Shown here one piece after another: positions 41,168 through 50,475 of a DNA stretch of 64,000 nucleotides (its first letter is position 1; every line of letters starts with the position of its first letter). Source of the DNA: JAOTVV01 sp041602035 (GTDB lineage Bacteria; Gemmatimonadota; Gemmatimonadetes; Gemmatimonadales; GWC2-71-9); contig JBFIHA010000009.1 of assembly GCA_041602035.1 (NCBI GenBank), forward strand, positions 44,791 through 108,790. The letters run 5' to 3'. The notes beneath the pieces are model-generated. The model saw only the letters and a program-made list of their open reading frames with translations. It was not told where the DNA came from and did not search any database. Made by a program: the position numbers and the translations under genes.

Positions 41168-43147
41168 CTACCGCAGTAGGGCGCGAAGCAGGAGAATCGA
41201 GCCCAGCACGAAGAAGAACACGTAAGTCGCGACGCGGCCGGACTGGATGCGACTCCCGATCCACCCGACCGCCCGGGCCGTCTTGGCCGAGCCGTTCACA
41301 AACACCCCGTCGATGATCCCCTCGTCCGTGATCTTCCAGAACGCCCGCTCGGACAGCCACATGACGGGTCGCACGATCACCGCGTCGTAGATCTCGTCGA
41401 CATACCACTTCCGGAGCAGGATCTTCTGCAGGCCGGATTCGGGCGTCGCCAGCCGCGCCGGTTGCAGCGACGCCGGCTTGAGGAAGTTCCACGCGCCCAG
41501 GATGCCGGCCGCCGCAATCACGGTGGCGAGCCCGAGCAGCGTCCACTCCGTGGTGCTCGCCAGGTGCAGCTCCGGAAGGTACGCCGCGCTCGCCTCCGTC
41601 ACGGGCTCCAGGAAGTGGTGGAGCCAGCCGGCACCGGGTAGCACCGCAGGCAGGTTCAACACGCCGGCCACGACACTCCCGATCCCGAGGACCAGCAGCG
41701 GCCCGGTCATCACCCACGGCGCCTCGTGAAGGTGACGCTCCTCTTCCTCGCCCGTGCGCGAAGGGCCGTGGAACGTGTAGAGCATCATGCGTGTCATGTA
41801 GAACGCCGTGAGCAAGGCGGCGACGGCCCCCACGATCCACAGCACATAGAACACGCCGCTCTCGTGCCCCCGGGCAAAGGTCATCGCGAGGATCTCGTCC
41901 TTGGAAAAGAACCCCGAGAAGCCCGGGACTCCGGCAATCGCCAACGTCGCGATCCACATCAATGCGGCGGTCCACGGCATGTAGCGCCTTAGGCCGCCCA
42001 TGTTTCGCATGTCTTGCGCGTCGTCGTGGCGATGGGAGACGTGGTAGGCGTGATGCAGCGCGTGGATGACGCTGCCCGACCCCAGGAACAGCAGTGCCTT
42101 GAAGAAGGCGTGGGTGGTGAGGTGGAAGATCCCCGCAGCGTACGCCCCCACGCCGACGCCCATGAACATGTATCCGAGCTGCGACACTGTGGAATACGCG
42201 AGCACCTTCTTGATGTCCCATTGCTTGACGGCAATGGTGGCGGCGAACAACGCAGTGGCCGCTCCCGTCGCCGCCACCACGAGGCTCGAAACCGGGGCCA
42301 GGGCGAAGAGCACGTTCGCTCGTGCCACGAGGTACACACCCGCCGTCACCATGGTGGCCGCGTGGATGAGCGCGGAGACCGGTGTCGGGCCGGCCATCGC
42401 GTCGGGGAGCCACGTGAACAGCGGGATTTGGGCAGACTTCCCCGCGCACCCGAGGAACAGGGCTAGCGTAATGAGGGTGACGGTAGTACCGCCCACGGCG
42501 AGCACGTGCGGGGCTTCTTCGAACACCGTCACGAACGACAAGCTGCCCGTCGCCTGGAAGATCATGAACATGGCCACGAGGAATCCGAAATCCCCGATGC
42601 GGTTCATGATGAACGCCTTCTTACCGGCGTCCGCAAACGGCTTGTTCTCGTACCAGAAGCCGATCAGCAGGTAGCTGCACAGCCCCACGCCCTCCCAGCC
42701 GATGAACATGGAGGGGAAGTTGGCGCCGAGCACCAGGATCAGCATGAAGAAGACGAACAGATTCAGATACGCGAAGTACCGCGGATAGCCCGGATCCTCG
42801 CGCATGTAGCCGATGCTGAAGATGTGAATCAGGGTGCTGATGCCCGTCACGACGAGCATCATGACCGTGGATAGCTGGTCCACCTGGAGCGCCGCATCGA
42901 TCTGGAGCCGACCCGCCGGCATCCACGACCAGAGCGTCAGCACATACGGATGCCCGTGCGGCGGGTGCGCCGCGACCCCGCCCGCCACCACCAGCGCCAC
43001 GGCGAAGGAGAGAGCCAGGACACCAACCCCCACGACGCTCACTATCCGCTTCGCGTCGGGCCGCACGAAGCTCAGCGTACCGTTCACCAGGAACCCCAGG
43101 AACGGCAGGACGATGACCAACCACACCCACGCCACGGACCCTGGCAT
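41168..43147 (-). CDS. nuoL: NADH-quinone oxidoreductase subunit L
   Basis: 659 aa, including the long amphipathic lateral helix near the C-terminus that spans the membrane arm. Conserved segments are GWEGVGLCSYLLIGFWYEN, QIPLFTWLPDAMAGPTPVSA, KKVLAYSTVSQLGYMFMGVG and the THAFFKALLFLGSGSVIH helix. It shares one base with nuoK. It is the distal proton pump of complex I. Confidence 0.97.
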   Translation of the reverse strand: MPGSVAWVWLVIVLPFLGFLVNGTLSFVRPDAKRIVSVVGVGVLALSFAVALVVAGGVAAHPPHGHPYVLTLWSWMPAGRLQIDAALQVDQLSTVMMLVVTGISTLIHIFSIGYMREDPGYPRYFAYLNLFVFFMLILVLGANFPSMFIGWEGVGLCSYLLIGFWYENKPFADAGKKAFIMNRIGDFGFLVAMFMIFQATGSLSFVTVFEEAPHVLAVGGTTVTLITLALFLGCAGKSAQIPLFTWLPDAMAGPTPVSALIHAATMVTAGVYLVARANVLFALAPVSSLVVAATGAATALFAATIAVKQWDIKKVLAYSTVSQLGYMFMGVGVGAYAAGIFHLTTHAFFKALLFLGSGSVIHALHHAYHVSHRHDDAQDMRNMGGLRRYMPWTAALMWIATLAIAGVPGFSGFFSKDEILAMTFARGHESGVFYVLWIVGAVAALLTAFYMTRMMLYTFHGPSRTGEEEERHLHEAPWVMTGPLLVLGIGSVVAGVLNLPAVLPGAGWLHHFLEPVTEASAAYLPELHLASTTEWTLLGLATVIAAAGILGAWNFLKPASLQPARLATPESGLQKILLRKWYVDEIYDAVIVRPVMWLSERAFWKITDEGIIDGVFVNGSAKTARAVGWIGSRIQSGRVATYVFFFVLGSILLLRALLR

Positions 43148-43446
43148 CAGCCCCTCAACAGGTTGATCTCTGCGACATTGACGGAGTTCTTGTGTCGATA
43201 GATCGCGATCATGATCGCGAGCCCGACTGCCGCTTCCGCTGCCGCCACGGCCATCACGAAGAACACGATCACCTGACCCTCACGTCCGAGCTGCTGCGCC
43301 AGCGCGATGAACGAGAGGTTCACCGCGTTGAGCATGAGCTCGATGCACATGAACACGATGATCGCGTTACGCCGAATCAGCACGCCGGCCACGCCGATGC
43401 TGAACAGGATCACCGACACCGTGAGCGAGGGACCCAACAGCATCAC
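43147..43446 (-). CDS. nuoK: NADH-quinone oxidoreductase subunit K
   Basis: 99 aa with three helices. The two membrane-buried glutamates needed for proton transfer appear in FMCIELMLNAVNL and VAAAEAAVGLAIMIAIYR. It overlaps nuoJ by 4 bp. Confidence 0.97.
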   Translation of the reverse strand: MMLLGPSLTVSVILFSIGVAGVLIRRNAIIVFMCIELMLNAVNLSFIALAQQLGREGQVIVFFVMAVAAAEAAVGLAIMIAIYRHKNSVNVAEINLLRG

Positions 43447-43970
43447 AGACGCCTCTTCGCCAGCACCACCGCCCCAACAATCGCCGCGAGCAGCAACACC
43501 GACGTGATCTCAAAGGGTACGAGGAACACCCGGAACAGGGGCTCGCTGATCATGCCGACCGCTCCCTGCTCCGCTGCGAGCTGCGCCACCGATTCGGCAC
43601 CGAGCCGCACGTCGGCCGACGGACCGGCCCGGCTGAGCACCCAGAGTTCGGCCGCGAGGACGACCGCGATCGCGAACATCACGAGCCGTCCCACCCATCC
43701 TACCATGTCGGTCGAGCTGGCTCGTCCGAGGTTGAGCAGCATGATCACAAATAGGAACAACACCATGATGGCGCCCGCGTACACCAGCACTTGCATGGCC
43801 GCGATGAAGTGGGCATCCAGGAGCAGGAACATGACCGCGATGGCGAACATGGTGCTCACGAGCCACAGGGCGCTCGCCACGGGGCTTCGTCTGGTGATGC
43901 AAAGCAGCGCCGACGCAATGGCGACCAGCGCGGTAACCCAGAAGACGATCTCGACGGCGGTCACGGTCAC
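43443..43970 (-). CDS. nuoJ: NADH-quinone oxidoreductase subunit J
   Basis: 175 aa with five helices. The segment HFIAAMQVLVYAGAIMVLFLFVIMLLN, described by its core VLVYAGAIMVLFLFVIML, is the conserved third helix of NuoJ whose pi-bulge couples to quinone chemistry. It overlaps nuoI and nuoK by 4 bp each. Confidence 0.96.
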   Translation of the reverse strand: MTVTAVEIVFWVTALVAIASALLCITRRSPVASALWLVSTMFAIAVMFLLLDAHFIAAMQVLVYAGAIMVLFLFVIMLLNLGRASSTDMVGWVGRLVMFAIAVVLAAELWVLSRAGPSADVRLGAESVAQLAAEQGAVGMISEPLFRVFLVPFEITSVLLLAAIVGAVVLAKRRL

Positions 43971-44473
43971 TCACCTTTGGGATCGGAGGGATCCCACAGG
44001 GTCGAGACAGGGTGCGTCTGCGCGCAGAGTCGCTCGAGGTCGTACACGAACCGCTCGCGCTCGTACTCCGCGTTCTCGTAATGCACACCGACGTGAATCG
44101 CCTCTTCCGGACACACTTCCTGGCAGTAGCCGCAGAAGACGCACCGGAACTCGTCGATCTCGTAGATGAGGGGATACCGATGGCCCACCTCGTCCTCGCC
44201 GGGCACCAGCTTGATGCAGTTCGCCGGGCAAATCTGCGGACACAGCCCGCAGGCCACACACTTGGCGCGACCCTGCTCGTCCGTCAGCATCCGGTGGGTG
44301 CCGCGCCACCGTGGCGAGAGCGACCAATCGTCCGTGGACCGCTGCTCCGGGTACTGCATCGTGAACTTCTTCTGCAGCAAGTGGCGGAAGGTGATCGCCA
44401 TGCCCTTGAGGGCAGCTCGTAAGTAGCTGATCTCGCGTTCGGGCCGCTGGACCACCACCACACGAATCGCCAT
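43967..44473 (-). CDS. nuoI: NADH-quinone oxidoreductase subunit I (2x 4Fe-4S)
   Basis: 168 aa from ATG 44473; an in-frame open stretch upstream runs through nuoH and is rejected. Two ferredoxin motifs, CVACGLCPQICPANC and CVFCGYCQEVCPEEA, bind clusters N6a and N6b, which carry electrons from NuoG to NuoB. GTHRMLTDEQGRAKC leads into the first motif. The start shares one base with the nuoH stop. Confidence 0.97.
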   Translation of the reverse strand: MAIRVVVVQRPEREISYLRAALKGMAITFRHLLQKKFTMQYPEQRSTDDWSLSPRWRGTHRMLTDEQGRAKCVACGLCPQICPANCIKLVPGEDEVGHRYPLIYEIDEFRCVFCGYCQEVCPEEAIHVGVHYENAEYERERFVYDLERLCAQTHPVSTLWDPSDPKGE

Positions 44474-45687
44474 TACGGGCTCCCCTCCCGACTGAGGCGC
44501 TGCCCCCAGATGACGCGGTTGCGATCGAGCCCCCAGAGCACGGCGAACAGGAGCACCACATTCACGCCGAACAGCCCCAACACGTAGGTGGGTCCGAACG
44601 CCAGGCCCGCCGTATCGAAGGCCCACACCGCCGTGGCCATGAGCATGATGTACGTCAGGGCCAACGGCAGCATGACTTTCCAGCCTAGCGCCATGAGTTG
44701 ATCGAACCGGAAGCGCGGAAGCGTCCACCGGATCCAGATGTAGCACAGAATGAAGAAGAACGTCTTGGCGAGAAACATCAGGAGTGTGGCCAGCGACACC
44801 ATCGCCGACGGCTCCCCCTCGTCCCACGAGGTGAAGGGGATATCCCACCCGCCGAAGAAGATGGTTGCCATCAGGGCCGACATGGTGACCAGGGCCCCGT
44901 ACTCCGCGAGGAAAAAGATCGCGAAGCGCATCGAGCTGTACTCCGTATGGTACCCGCCGACCAACTCCCCTTCGGCCTCCGGGAGGTCGAACGGGAGCCG
45001 GTTGTTTTCCGCGAGGGCGGATATCGCGAACAGCACGAAGCCCAATGTCAACGCCAGGACGAACCAGAGCGACTCCTGCTGCAGCCGGACCAACTCCGAC
45101 AGCTTGACATTCCCGGCCACGAGGAGCACGGCCACCAAGCTCATCCCCAGCGCAATCTCGTAGCTCACCATCTGCGCGCTGGCACGCAACCCGCCGAGCA
45201 GCGAGTACTTGTTTCCCGACGACCAGCCGGCGAACACGATGCCGTACACGGCGAGGCTCGAGACCGCGAGAATGAAGAGGAACCCAATGGGCAGATCCGC
45301 GATAACCATCGGCACCGGGCCCGCGTGGACGAAGCGCCCCAAGACCGGAAGAGTGAAATCGAACGAGAGCGGCAGCGGTGCAGCAAACGGAACGACCGAG
45401 AACAGGAGCAGCGACGGCACGAACGCCATCGCAGGCGCCAGAATGAAGAGAGTGCGGTCGGCCTGCCCCGGGAGGAGTTCTTCCTTGACGAAGTTCTTGA
45501 TGCCGTCGGCAATGGGTTGAAACAGGCCGAACGGACCCACCCGGTTCGGCCCGAGACGATTCTGGATCCACGCGGCCACGCGTCGTTCGAGCCACGTGAC
45601 GAACGCAATGATCAAGAACATCGTCCCGAAAGCCACCGCGACCTTGATGCTGCTGACCAGCAGGAACCCCTTCAGCTCAGGGGTCAT
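44473..45687 (-). CDS. nuoH: NADH-quinone oxidoreductase subunit H
   Basis: 404 aa, eight helices. This subunit forms the quinone-binding chamber with NuoB and NuoD. ERRVAAWIQNRLGPNRVGPF is the hallmark first loop. NNRLPFDLPEAEGELVGGYH carries the conserved acidic E-channel residues, and the later LPRFRFDQLMALGWKVMLPL is also conserved. It overlaps nuoG by 4 bp. Confidence 0.97.
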   Translation of the reverse strand: MTPELKGFLLVSSIKVAVAFGTMFLIIAFVTWLERRVAAWIQNRLGPNRVGPFGLFQPIADGIKNFVKEELLPGQADRTLFILAPAMAFVPSLLLFSVVPFAAPLPLSFDFTLPVLGRFVHAGPVPMVIADLPIGFLFILAVSSLAVYGIVFAGWSSGNKYSLLGGLRASAQMVSYEIALGMSLVAVLLVAGNVKLSELVRLQQESLWFVLALTLGFVLFAISALAENNRLPFDLPEAEGELVGGYHTEYSSMRFAIFFLAEYGALVTMSALMATIFFGGWDIPFTSWDEGEPSAMVSLATLLMFLAKTFFFILCYIWIRWTLPRFRFDQLMALGWKVMLPLALTYIMLMATAVWAFDTAGLAFGPTYVLGLFGVNVVLLFAVLWGLDRNRVIWGQRLSREGSP

Positions 45688-47276
45688 GCCGTCACCTCCG
45701 CCGCCGTCCTCTGTTCCAAACGGATGCCTTTGAGGTCCAGACGTTCGTACGACAGGCCCCCGAAGGCGGTCTCTGCCGACGCCAAGTGATCGAACGCCTC
45801 GGCGGCGCTGGCGAGGGGCTCACCCCGACCGAGCTCCGCGAGCAACTCGCCCAAGACCCACCACGACGGTCGCGCCATTCCGGGACCCGGCTTGGCCTGG
45901 AAATACCGCTGCACCCGGCCATCCCGGCTCACGAACGATCCGTCCTCTTCGGCCACGGTGGTCACGGGGAGCACGACCCGTGCTGATCGCGCCACCTCGG
46001 GAAGGGCCGCGCCTAGATAGATGAGGTTCCCACCGCCCTGAAGCAGGTCCGGGGACACCCCATCGAGATCCTCGCCCAACACCACGACCAGCGCAGCGTG
46101 CCGAATGGCCTCGACGCCGCGATCGTACGCTTCCTCGTAGCCCAGCATGGTCGCCCCGGCCACGTTGGGTGCCCGCTCACTCCGAAGCGCCAGTCCGGGT
46201 ACCCCAGCGAGTGGCTCCTCGCCGCCTTCGGCGCGCTCCACGCGAAACGCTCCCGTCACATCGAACCCTTCGAGCACGACCTTGAGGAGGTGCAGGGCTT
46301 CGGTCGACATCGAGGCCGACACGAGCGCCACGGCAGACCCGCTCGAGCCCGTGATGATCTCAGCTGCCCGCGCCAGCGCGTGGTCCCAATCGGCCGCCAC
46401 GAGCGTATCGCCGTCGGCCACGAGCGGTGCCTCGATGCGGTCGCCGCGATTCATGGCCCGATGGGTGTGCCGCCCGTGGTCGCACATGAAGTGGCTGTTG
46501 ACCTCGGCGTTGGGGCGGGGGCGGACGCGCACTACCGAGTGCGCCCGCGTGTCCAGGTTCACGTTGCAGCCTTGCGAACATCCCGTGCACACACTCGGGG
46601 CATGATCCAACTCCCAGGCGCGCGCCTTATGCAAGAAGTCCTTCGACAGGAGCGACCCGACCGGACACAGATCCACCACGTTCCCTGCCCACGGGTGGTC
46701 GAGTTGTCGATCCGGATGGATCCCGATGAAGGCGCGGTCGCCGCGCTCGCTCACGTTCAAGACGTGCTCGCCGGCCACATGGTCCATGAATCGCACGCAG
46801 CGAGTGCAGAGGATGCACCGGTTGGGAACGTACAGGACGTCGCCGCCGAAATCCTCAACCGGGTTGAAGCGCTTGGGATAGGTCGGCGAGTACCGCGTTC
46901 GGCTGCGGCCCTCCTGGAACACATAGTTCTGCAGCTCGCACTCGCCCGCCTGATCACAAATTGGGCAGTCGAGCGGGTGATTGATGAGCAGGAACTCCAA
47001 GACGCCCTGCCTCGCGTTCCGGGCTTCGGCAGAGTCGTTGACCCGCACGGTCTGGCCCGGCGCGACGGGCGTGGCGCAGCCGATCTGGAGCTTCGGCACC
47101 CCCTCGATCTCGACGAGACACATCCGGCAGACTCCGGCGACAGGGAGCCCCGGGTGGTAGCAGTAGTGTGGGATCAGAACGCCGGCCTGCTTGGCCGCCT
47201 CGAGGACGGTGGTCCCCTTGGGGACCGTGACCTCCATCCCGTCTACGGTGAGTGTTACGCCCTCCCGGTCGGCCAT
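45684..47276 (-). CDS. nuoG: NADH-quinone oxidoreductase subunit G
   Basis: 530 aa from ATG 47276, short for NuoG (about 780-910 in Thermus and E. coli). The N-terminal cluster ligands are all present: 2Fe-2S C39, C50, C53 and C67; N5 H100, C104, C107 and C113; N4 C154, C157, C160 and C204. A further set, C230, C233, C237 and C265, fits the C-x2-C-x3-C-x27-C motif of the optional cluster N7. The C-terminal molybdopterin-oxidoreductase-like domain (about 275-530) is strongly reduced, which explains the length. It starts 7 bp after nuoF and overlaps nuoH by 4 bp. Confidence 0.95.
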   Translation of the reverse strand: MADREGVTLTVDGMEVTVPKGTTVLEAAKQAGVLIPHYCYHPGLPVAGVCRMCLVEIEGVPKLQIGCATPVAPGQTVRVNDSAEARNARQGVLEFLLINHPLDCPICDQAGECELQNYVFQEGRSRTRYSPTYPKRFNPVEDFGGDVLYVPNRCILCTRCVRFMDHVAGEHVLNVSERGDRAFIGIHPDRQLDHPWAGNVVDLCPVGSLLSKDFLHKARAWELDHAPSVCTGCSQGCNVNLDTRAHSVVRVRPRPNAEVNSHFMCDHGRHTHRAMNRGDRIEAPLVADGDTLVAADWDHALARAAEIITGSSGSAVALVSASMSTEALHLLKVVLEGFDVTGAFRVERAEGGEEPLAGVPGLALRSERAPNVAGATMLGYEEAYDRGVEAIRHAALVVVLGEDLDGVSPDLLQGGGNLIYLGAALPEVARSARVVLPVTTVAEEDGSFVSRDGRVQRYFQAKPGPGMARPSWWVLGELLAELGRGEPLASAAEAFDHLASAETAFGGLSYERLDLKGIRLEQRTAAEVTA

Positions 47277-47283
47277 CCGTGCC

Positions 47284-48591
47284 TCACACCAGCGCGACGG
47301 CCGGCTGCCGCGCGCCCTTGATATACGCCTCGAACTCGCCGCGGAATTTCCGGACGGCACTGCCGACCGGTGCGGCACAGGAATCGCTCAACACGCAGAT
47401 CGTCTTCCCGGTCATCATCTCACCTACGTCGAGCAGCAGATCGAGATCCCCGATTGCACCCCGTCCGGACAGGATCTTCTGAAGGATCCGCACCATCCAC
47501 GCCGTGCCTTCGCGGCACTGTGTACACTGCGCACAGGACTCGTGCGCGTAGAATTTCGCGATGCGCATCATCTGGTACACCATGTCGGCGCTGTCATCGA
47601 AAACGATCATGCCGCCGGAGCCGAGCATGGTGCCGGCCGCGACACAGCCCTCATAGTCGAGCACGCAGTTCTCGGCTTCCTCGCGGTTCAACACTGGCAC
47701 CGACGACCCGCCGGGAATGACGGCCTTGAGGGTCCGCCCCGGACGCATGCCGCCGCAGAGATCGTAGATCAACTCCTTCATGGGGAAGCCCATCGTGATC
47801 TCGTAATTGCCCGGCTTCGCGACGTGTCCGCAGACGCTCATCAGCTTGGTCCCCGTGCTCTTGGGATTCGAAAGGCTGAGAGACTTGTACCACTCCGCGC
47901 CGCGATTGATGATATGCAGCACCGACGTGAGCGTTTCCACGTTGTTGATCGTCGTCGGCATGCCGAACACGCCGAAGGCCGCCGGGAACGGTGGTCGGAT
48001 TCGAGGGTTGCCGCGCTTGCCCTCGATCGAGTTCATCAACGCGGTTTCCTCTCCGCAGATGTACGCGCCGGCACCGCGGTGGATGAAGATGTCGATGGAC
48101 GTGCCCGAGCCCATGGCGCTCCGACCCAAGACCCCCTTCGTATAGGCTTCGTCCAGCGCGTGCTGCATCACCGCGATCGCTTCGGTGAACTCGCCTCGGA
48201 TATAGACGTAGACCACTTCGGCCCGGATGGCGTGGGCCGCGATCGCACACCCTTCGATCAGCGCGTGCGGCGTCCATCGCATGATCTCCCGGTCTTTGAA
48301 CGTCCCGGGCTCCGACTCGTCGGCATTGCAGCACAAGTAGTGGGGCCTGGTCTTCTGCTTTGGCATGAAGTCCCACTTCACCCCTGCCGGGAATCCCGCC
48401 CCGCCCCGACCACGGAGGCCGGAGGCCTTCACCTCGTCGATCACCGCCTGGGGCTCCATCCCGAGCGCCTTCTCCAGCGCCCGGTAGCCACCCCGGTCCA
48501 CCCACCCATCGTAGGTCCGGGCAGCCGGATCGCCGAAGTGCTCGCTGAGGACGACCGTCTCCCGCTCGTGTGGCTCGTGCGGATACCCCAT
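47284..48591 (-). CDS. nuoF: NADH-quinone oxidoreductase subunit F
   Basis: 435 aa from ATG 48591. This start has a good Shine-Dalgarno (GGAAGGA, 8-nt spacing) and gives MGYPHEPHERETVVLSEHF, a familiar NuoF N-terminus; the ATG at 48648 is less likely. SGLRGRGGAGFPAGVKWDFM binds NADH, and CNADESEPGTFKDREIM together with YICGEETALMNSIEGKRG forms the FMN site. ESCAQCTQCREGTAWM plus a later Cys binds cluster N3. It is the NADH-oxidising entry point of complex I. Confidence 0.97.
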   Translation of the reverse strand: MGYPHEPHERETVVLSEHFGDPAARTYDGWVDRGGYRALEKALGMEPQAVIDEVKASGLRGRGGAGFPAGVKWDFMPKQKTRPHYLCCNADESEPGTFKDREIMRWTPHALIEGCAIAAHAIRAEVVYVYIRGEFTEAIAVMQHALDEAYTKGVLGRSAMGSGTSIDIFIHRGAGAYICGEETALMNSIEGKRGNPRIRPPFPAAFGVFGMPTTINNVETLTSVLHIINRGAEWYKSLSLSNPKSTGTKLMSVCGHVAKPGNYEITMGFPMKELIYDLCGGMRPGRTLKAVIPGGSSVPVLNREEAENCVLDYEGCVAAGTMLGSGGMIVFDDSADMVYQMMRIAKFYAHESCAQCTQCREGTAWMVRILQKILSGRGAIGDLDLLLDVGEMMTGKTICVLSDSCAAPVGSAVRKFRGEFEAYIKGARQPAVALV

Positions 48592-48667
48592 CAACCCCGT
48601 CCTTCCATCGCGGCGCACTGCCACCGCGAGACGGCCACGGTACACCATCGGACCCGGCGCCTTGCCC

Positions 48668-49162
48668 TCATCCGTATCGCTCCAGAATGTCCGCCACCGT
48701 CTCAGGCGTCACGTTCTCGATGAAATCGTCGTTGATGAGGACGGGCGTGGGGAATCCACAGGCGCCCAAACACTCCACTTCGATCACCGTGTATTTCCCG
48801 TCTTCGGACGTGCTCCCGAGCTCACCGCAGCCCGTGTGGCGAAGGAACGCCTCGGTCACCCCTTCGGCGCCGCAGAGGTTGCACGGCGTCGTGGTACACA
48901 CTTGAATGAAGTACGTCCCGACCGGGTGTTGGTGATACATGGTATAGAACGTGACGACGCCCTTGACATACGCTGGCGTGAGCTCCAACACCTCCGCCAC
49001 CTCCGCCATGGCCACGTCCGACACCCACCCTTGGGCCTCCTGCACCATCCAGAGCGCCGGCAGCAGCGCTGCCTGCTTGGTTGGATAGCGCTTCATGATC
49101 TCGTCGAGCCGTGCCCGCCGCTTTCCGGTGAACACGGACTCGTGGGTGCTCGCTTCGTGCAT
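48668..49162 (-). CDS. nuoE: NADH-quinone oxidoreductase subunit E
   Basis: 164 aa, normal length. Thioredoxin-like 2Fe-2S protein (cluster N1a). The ligands lie in VCTTTPCNLCGAEGV and ECLGACGFPTPVLINDD. The helical N-terminus (YPTKQAALLPALWMVQEAQG) is typical. It partners NuoF; nuoF follows after a 76-bp gap, the largest in the operon apart from the nuoD-nuoE gap of 35 bp. Confidence 0.97.
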   Translation of the reverse strand: MHEASTHESVFTGKRRARLDEIMKRYPTKQAALLPALWMVQEAQGWVSDVAMAEVAEVLELTPAYVKGVVTFYTMYHQHPVGTYFIQVCTTTPCNLCGAEGVTEAFLRHTGCGELGSTSEDGKYTVIEVECLGACGFPTPVLINDDFIENVTPETVADILERYG

Positions 49163-49197
49163 GGCCGTGGTCGACTCCTCGCAGCCCCCGACCGCCC

Positions 49198-50475
49198 TCA
49201 GCGGTCGATCTCTCCCATCACGATGTCCACGCTGGCGTTGATAGCGATAAGGTCGGCAAAGAGATGCCCCTCAGCCATCTTCGGCAGTGCGGCGATGTTG
49301 AGGAACGAAGGCGGGCGAATCCGCCACCGCACCGGCTTGGCCGTGCCGTCGGACACGAAGTAGTAGCCAAGCTCACCCTTCCCGTTCTCAATGGCGACGT
49401 ACACTTCGCCGACCGGAGCGGGTACTCCCTCCATGACTTGTTTGAAATGGAAGATCATGGCCTCCATGTCGGACATCGCGGCACTCTTCGGAGGCAAGAT
49501 GACGCGTGGGTCATCGACATTGAGCGGGCCGTCCGGGAGGCGGTCGAGCGCCTGCTCCAGGATGCGCACCGACTGCCGCATTTCTTCCATCCGCACCAGA
49601 TACCGATCGTAGACATCGCCGTGCTCCCCGATCGGCACATCGAAATCGTAGGTCTCGTAGTCGAGGTACGGCCGGTCCTTGCGTACGTCGTACGCGACGC
49701 CGCTCGCCCGCAGCATGGGCCCGGAGAGCCCGTAGTTGATCGCCTCCTCGCCGGTCATGACACCAATCCCCTGCAATCGGGCGATCCAGATACCATTCCT
49801 CGTGAGCAGCCGCTCGACCTCGTCCAACACAGGGGGAAACTCTCGGCAGAACTCCCGCAGTTGCGTCTCGAAGCCCTCGGGCAGGTCCGCCATCATGCCG
49901 CCGACGCGTGCCACACTGGTCGTGAGCCTCGCCCCCGTCCACGCCTCCTGAAGGTTGTAGACCTTCTCCCGCTCCTGGAACGTCCACAGGAACGGCGTGA
50001 AGGCCCCGATGTCCACGGCCGTGGTGCCGAGCCACACCAGGTGCGAGATGATTCGGCTCAGCTCGCACGCGATGACCCGCAGCACCGTGCACCGCTCCGT
50101 GACCTCGATGCCCATGAGCTGCTCGGCCGCCATGGCGAGCGCCACGTTGTTGGCCATCGGCGCCAGGTAATCGGTCCGATCCGTCAACGGGATGATCTGA
50201 TTGTAGTGGCGGTATTCCCCGAGCTTCTCGAATCCCGAATGCAGGTATCCGATGTGCGGGACGACGCGGGTCACCACTTCGCCATCCAACTCCACCACGA
50301 GGCGAAGCACCCCGTGCGTAGCGGGATGTTGTGGCCCCACGTTGAGCAGCATGCGCTCGGCTGTGAAATCGGGCTCGGGGCTCTCCCCCACGCCGACCGG
50401 GACTCGGATCGGTCGCCCCTCGACGTCGGTGCCCGGCGTGGCGAGGTCCACGGTGACCGTTCGCTTGTCAGCCAT
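49198..50475 (-). CDS. nuoD: NADH-quinone oxidoreductase subunit D
   Basis: 425 aa from ATG 50475, overlapping the nuoC stop by 8 bp. The NuoD/hydrogenase large-subunit fold includes LNVGPQHPATHGVLRLVVEL with the quinone-site His, HIGYLHSGFEKLGEYRHYNQ, and YDVRKDRPYLDYETYDFDVP. The C-terminus NINASVDIVMGEIDR-like ending (INASVDIVMGEIDR) is the family hallmark. It forms the quinone site with NuoB. Confidence 0.97.
   Translation of the reverse strand: MADKRTVTVDLATPGTDVEGRPIRVPVGVGESPEPDFTAERMLLNVGPQHPATHGVLRLVVELDGEVVTRVVPHIGYLHSGFEKLGEYRHYNQIIPLTDRTDYLAPMANNVALAMAAEQLMGIEVTERCTVLRVIACELSRIISHLVWLGTTAVDIGAFTPFLWTFQEREKVYNLQEAWTGARLTTSVARVGGMMADLPEGFETQLREFCREFPPVLDEVERLLTRNGIWIARLQGIGVMTGEEAINYGLSGPMLRASGVAYDVRKDRPYLDYETYDFDVPIGEHGDVYDRYLVRMEEMRQSVRILEQALDRLPDGPLNVDDPRVILPPKSAAMSDMEAMIFHFKQVMEGVPAPVGEVYVAIENGKGELGYYFVSDGTAKPVRWRIRPPSFLNIAALPKMAEGHLFADLIAINASVDIVMGEIDR

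Noticed and set aside
44698..45789. 363-aa open frame on the + strand, rich in Glu/Arg
   Set aside because: Antisense to nuoH and the end of nuoG; charge pattern is the complement of hydrophobic codons.
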